A stretch of DNA of 64,000 nt from UBA8389 sp942493385 (GTDB taxonomy: Bacteria; Bacteroidota; Bacteroidia; Bacteroidales; UBA1402): positions 744,001-808,000 of the forward strand of contig OW818699.1 of assembly GCA_942493385.1 (NCBI GenBank). Reading direction: 5' to 3'. This document shows positions 60,918 to 64,000 of this stretch, one piece after another. The notes under the pieces were generated by a model. It ran no database searches. It had not been told where the DNA came from and saw only the letters and a program-made list of their open reading frames with translations. Positions within the stretch are counted from its first letter, which is position 1, and every line of letters begins with the position of its first letter. A program made the position numbers and the translations under genes.

Positions 60918-63900
60918 CTATTCCACAACAATTTTCTTGAACGTTTTACCTTCAGGTGAATCAAACACCATCAGATAAATGCCCGAAGCCAATGAACTAG
61001 GTACCATGACAGAAGATGTCTTGTCGATAACATTGGTTTTCAACACTTTCTGACCGCTTACCATGAACATTTCCACAGAGGCTGGGTTAACCAATTCCTT
61101 GGAGAAATCGATGGTAATCATGTTGCCACGTTTTACACTGGTCGGATAAACATTCACAAAATCGTTCCGTTTAGCCGCAGAAAGACCTACTGGAGCAGGA
61201 TTAGCTTGATAATAAGCTAAGAGAGCAGCAGACAGATTTGTTCTTGCGGTGTTGAGGGTAGCAGCCACATTTGTGTTCGTAAGCAGAGTTGCTAAAGAAG
61301 CATCATAAATGCCTTTCAATGCTGCCCAAGTTACATAGTAAGGTTGTGCCATCAACGTTTCAGCAGTAGCCAATGTGTCGGCTAGGCGTTGGGTGGCATA
61401 CAGCGATGTGGTGTAGAAAACCACTGAATCATTCTTAGCTGGGTTAAATGCAACAACGGCCCTATCGTATGCGAACTGGTAGGAAGCTTTCTTTGCAACA
61501 ATTGTAGTTTTGCCTAGAGAAACATTAGCACTCATCAACCTGGTGTTAAGCGCCACGAAGTTGTTCAGCGATGTTGTGCCTACCAATGTGGTTGCAGTTC
61601 CAGCGAGTGCTGTGTTCGTAGTTGCAGGAGCAATAAATATTGCCACGTTATTATCATACACGGTCTGCAATTTAGCTTTAACTACTGCATCATTTGAGGC
61701 ATCAATTCCAATTTTGGCATTAACCAACGCGGTATTTAAAGTCAGACGGGCGGTCAGTGCTGTATTGGCAGTATTGATCGTAGCGACTACTGTTGGTGCT
61801 GCAGTGAATGTTGCCACAAAACTATCATACAATGTCTGGAAACCAGGTTTTACAACGGCATCCGTGTATTTGTCAAGCGCAACTTTGGCAGTAATCAAGG
61901 TGTTAGTATAAGTATTATAGCCAGCCAGCAACGTATTGTACGTATTGATATTCGTTACATAATTGACTTGTCCAACATAAACTGAAGGTGCCGCAAATTG
62001 TGCTGCTTTACCATCATACAAAGACTGTAATGCAGTTTTAACGGTTGCATCAACAAGACTAGTACCGGTCAATAAAGTTTTGGTAGCAATCAACGTGGTG
62101 TTGAACGTATTATACGCTTTAGTTGCTGTATTGGTCTTAACAATGGTATCATTCGAACTTGCCAAGGACACAAATAATGCCAAACCATTATCATACAAGG
62201 TCTGCAATTTAGGTTTAATGACGTCAGAAGTTGAAGCGTTAAGCGCCGTTTGAGTAGCAACCAACGTGGGTCCCAAAAGCAGATAATTGTTCAGTGACGT
62301 ATTGTACTTATCGATGGTGTCCTTTGTGCTCGTACTAGCCAAAAGTATAGCTAAGTCTGCATCATACAATTGCTGCAACCTAGGTTTAATTACTGCATGA
62401 GTAGATGCGGTAATCGCAGCTGCAGTAGTAGTAAACAGCGTTTTGTTCAAGGCTTTGTAAGAAACCATAGCAGCTTCTAACAAAATGCGGTGCGCTTTCA
62501 ATGTGGCGTAGTTGTTCAACAAAGCAATACTATCGTTTCCGAGCAGCAACGATGCACTTTGTGCTTTTAAAGGTGTTGTAATGGGGATATAACCCTTTGG
62601 CAAAGAGTCTTGATTCATGGCATTCACCATGACCAACTCATCGTTGATCAGTACCTTATAATCGGCTACATCGGGGTTTGCCTTTCCAAAACCAATAATC
62701 TGAGCCTCAAGAATTCCAGTTGCTACGGTACCAGCCATGGTAATGCGAATTTTGTTGGTTTTGATAGCCAAAGGCACCTTATTCCATTTATTAACAGCCG
62801 TATCGTTAGAAGAAGCCAAAACCCATGCGCCGTTTTGATTGTATTCCAATTTTGACCATAATGGTTGAGTGATACCTCCACCACTAGGAGTGCCACCGTC
62901 ATACCACCAATAAATATTAAAATTAGTCAAGTTCATGTAGTTAGGCCATTCAAATTGTACCCAGTTTGTTTTTCCATTGCTTCCATCCCAGTTACCATAT
63001 GCCATACCATTCTTGTCTCTAGAATCTTTGGGTTCATAACCATCTTTAAGCCCGGCCATATTTTCCCAACTTGAAATATACGAAGTGGTGATGGTGGCTT
63101 TAAGAACAAGGTTTTCTGGAACTCTGCCAATACTGTAGACGTCAATAGCATTAGCTAGAGATGTGTAAGCGGCATTAAAATCTGCATTCAAAGCGTTCGG
63201 TGCAAACAATACATTAGCAGCTATTTCGTATTGGGCATCTAATAGATCCCTTCCGGAGAATCCACCCCAAGCAGCCACTAATTTTTCATACTCTTGAATT
63301 TTAGATACAAGTTTGAGGTAGGTTGTTTTCGCAAGCTTCATTGCAGCGTTGAAATCAGTGATGTTGATCAAACACAAGTCAAGAGAATCTTGGTTTGTCT
63401 GTGAAGCAATTGTTGCATTACCCCATGCAATTTTATCTGTAACCATTTGAGCATAACCTCCGGGGATGGTGTCCGTGCGGATTGCAGAAACTAAATCTAC
63501 TTGTGCTTGAATCTGCGTTTTCGTGTAAAGAACATCATCAGCAATAAAATTCATCTTGAAATTGTCCACTTTGAAATTTCCATTCTTTCCAATGGCTTTT
63601 AATTGTGGGGCAATCGCACTTAATGTACCGTTGGTGCGTATTCCAAATGCAAGCGAATCACCTGCAAGGACCTTGATTTTTAATTTCATTTCACGGTAGG
63701 GGCCATTACCATTACCATCATCAGGATAACCTTGATAGAAGGCTTTTTCACCATCGATCGTGTCGAGAGATTCTGATTGATAATACAACGATTTGGTACC
63801 CCCTGAAGTAGAAGTTACAAATAACCGTTGAGTCGTGTACTCCAGTTTCGTAGTTGTCAAAACACAACTGATGGTGTACGTTCCGGCCGGTAGCCCTTTT

Positions 63901-64000
63901 ACGGTCTGTGAAATTTCAAAATCACCGACACTTCCAGGAGACCAAAGTCCAAAGACATTAAGTCCTTGAGGCGGTGTAACTCCATCATTTTGATTTAGAA
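60918..64000 (-). CDS. Large secreted protein with discoidin-like module, helical repeats and type IX sorting tail; 5' end outside the window
   Basis: The frame stays open to base 64000, so the N-terminus is missing; over 1020 codons are visible. In order: a beta-rich domain (VKGLPAGTYTISCVL...), a helical FIVAR-like part, a discoidin-like module with TNWVQFEWPNYMNLTNFNIYWW, about seven helical repeats of 56-63 residues, and a C-terminal domain with NVYPTSVKRGNMITIDF and SGIYLMVFDSPEGKTFKKIVVE. The last is a type IX secretion sorting domain, so the protein should be exported and attached or released at the surface. A TTG at 63860 looks like a start but the reading frame runs on upstream, so it is internal. 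The ligand is unknown; a glycan is likely given the module and the neighbours. Confidence 0.88.
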   Translation of the reverse strand, partial: LNQNDGVTPPQGLNVFGLWSPGSVGDFEISQTVKGLPAGTYTISCVLTTTKLEYTTQRLFVTSTSGGTKSLYYQSESLDTIDGEKAFYQGYPDDGNGNGPYREMKLKIKVLAGDSLAFGIRTNGTLSAIAPQLKAIGKNGNFKVDNFKMNFIADDVLYTKTQIQAQVDLVSAIRTDTIPGGYAQMVTDKIAWGNATIASQTNQDSLDLCLINITDFNAAMKLAKTTYLKLVSKIQEYEKLVAAWGGFSGRDLLDAQYEIAANVLFAPNALNADFNAAYTSLANAIDVYSIGRVPENLVLKATITTSYISSWENMAGLKDGYEPKDSRDKNGMAYGNWDGSNGKTNWVQFEWPNYMNLTNFNIYWWYDGGTPSGGGITQPLWSKLEYNQNGAWVLASSNDTAVNKWNKVPLAIKTNKIRITMAGTVATGILEAQIIGFGKANPDVADYKVLINDELVMVNAMNQDSLPKGYIPITTPLKAQSASLLLGNDSIALLNNYATLKAHRILLEAAMVSYKALNKTLFTTTAAAITASTHAVIKPRLQQLYDADLAILLASTSTKDTIDKYNTSLNNYLLLGPTLVATQTALNASTSDVIKPKLQTLYDNGLALFVSLASSNDTIVKTNTATKAYNTFNTTLIATKTLLTGTSLVDATVKTALQSLYDGKAAQFAAPSVYVGQVNYVTNINTYNTLLAGYNTYTNTLITAKVALDKYTDAVVKPGFQTLYDSFVATFTAAPTVVATINTANTALTARLTLNTALVNAKIGIDASNDAVVKAKLQTVYDNNVAIFIAPATTNTALAGTATTLVGTTSLNNFVALNTRLMSANVSLGKTTIVAKKASYQFAYDRAVVAFNPAKNDSVVFYTTSLYATQRLADTLATAETLMAQPYYVTWAALKGIYDASLATLLTNTNVAATLNTARTNLSAALLAYYQANPAPVGLSAAKRNDFVNVYPTSVKRGNMITIDFSKELVNPASVEMFMVSGQKVLKTNVIDKTSSVMVPSSLASGIYLMVFDSPEGKTFKKIVVE
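61290..62400 (-). repeat. About seven degenerate helical repeats inside the surface protein
   Basis: The element xxxVVKxKLQTLYDxxxAxF recurs with its DNA near 61298, 61465, 61650, 61825, 62015, 62191 and 62360, at steps of 167-190 bases (56-63 codons). Between copies runs a T- and N-rich link such as TNTALTARLTLNTALVNAKI. This resembles FIVAR-type helical repeats. Exact ends were not fixed. Confidence 0.75.

Noticed and set aside
63858..63860. Start codon of the surface protein at 63860
   Set aside because: The codon is TTG, no signal peptide follows, and the frame continues upstream to the window edge with sequence that fits a folded domain.

Overview
The window comes from a Bacteroidota chromosome, most likely a member of the Bacteroidales. 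The evidence is several SusC/SusD pairs, a hybrid two-component system regulator, GldH, a type IX secretion sorting tail, and repeated promoter elements of the form TAnnTTTG. All genes look like chromosomal genes. No transposase, phage gene or CRISPR array was found.

Left part (1-12527). The 3' part of a SusC-type receptor gene runs off the left edge. Its presumed regulator lies directly upstream: a 1340-residue hybrid sensor with a beta-propeller periplasmic half and an AraC-type DNA-binding end. The gap between them holds four phased TTCCCA boxes. Next come, on the + strand, a condensation-fold acyltransferase with a zinc-ribbon membrane protein, a secreted HExxH metallopeptidase-like protein, a small RBBP9-type serine hydrolase and an agmatine-deiminase-family enzyme.

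Middle (12528-31124). An eight-gene minus-strand operon encodes a YtrB-like ABC ATPase, its membrane partner, a GntR regulator, a MacB-like ATPase, two FtsX/MacB permeases, a membrane fusion protein and a TolC-type outer membrane protein. A strong operator and promoter precede it. Divergent from it is purH, followed by the rod-shape operon mreB, mreC, mreD, mrdA, rodA. gldH, ricT-like and holB run the other way. A tRNA-Ser(CGA) is divergent from holB.

Palindrome tract (31125-31503). The 379 bases after the tRNA hold no gene but are packed with inverted repeats. The first 136 bases can fold into a three-armed cloverleaf closed by a perfect 19-bp stem. The same 8-mer, AGCTTGCT, sits at three hairpin tips.

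Right part (31504-64000). An ECF sigma factor, its anti-sigma factor and a propeller protein form a small operon. A secreted S37 peptidase and a GH31 glycosidase form another. A long minus-strand polysaccharide utilisation locus follows from 60672 down to 37731: FAS1 lipoprotein, SusC, SusD, two more FAS1 lipoproteins, a second SusC and SusD, a GH127 enzyme, a DUF5695-like protein and a formylglycine-enzyme-like lipoprotein without its catalytic cysteines. At the right edge lies a large surface protein with a discoidin-like module, about seven helical repeats and a type IX sorting tail. GH127 suggests L-arabinofuranose-containing plant glycans as the substrate (inference).
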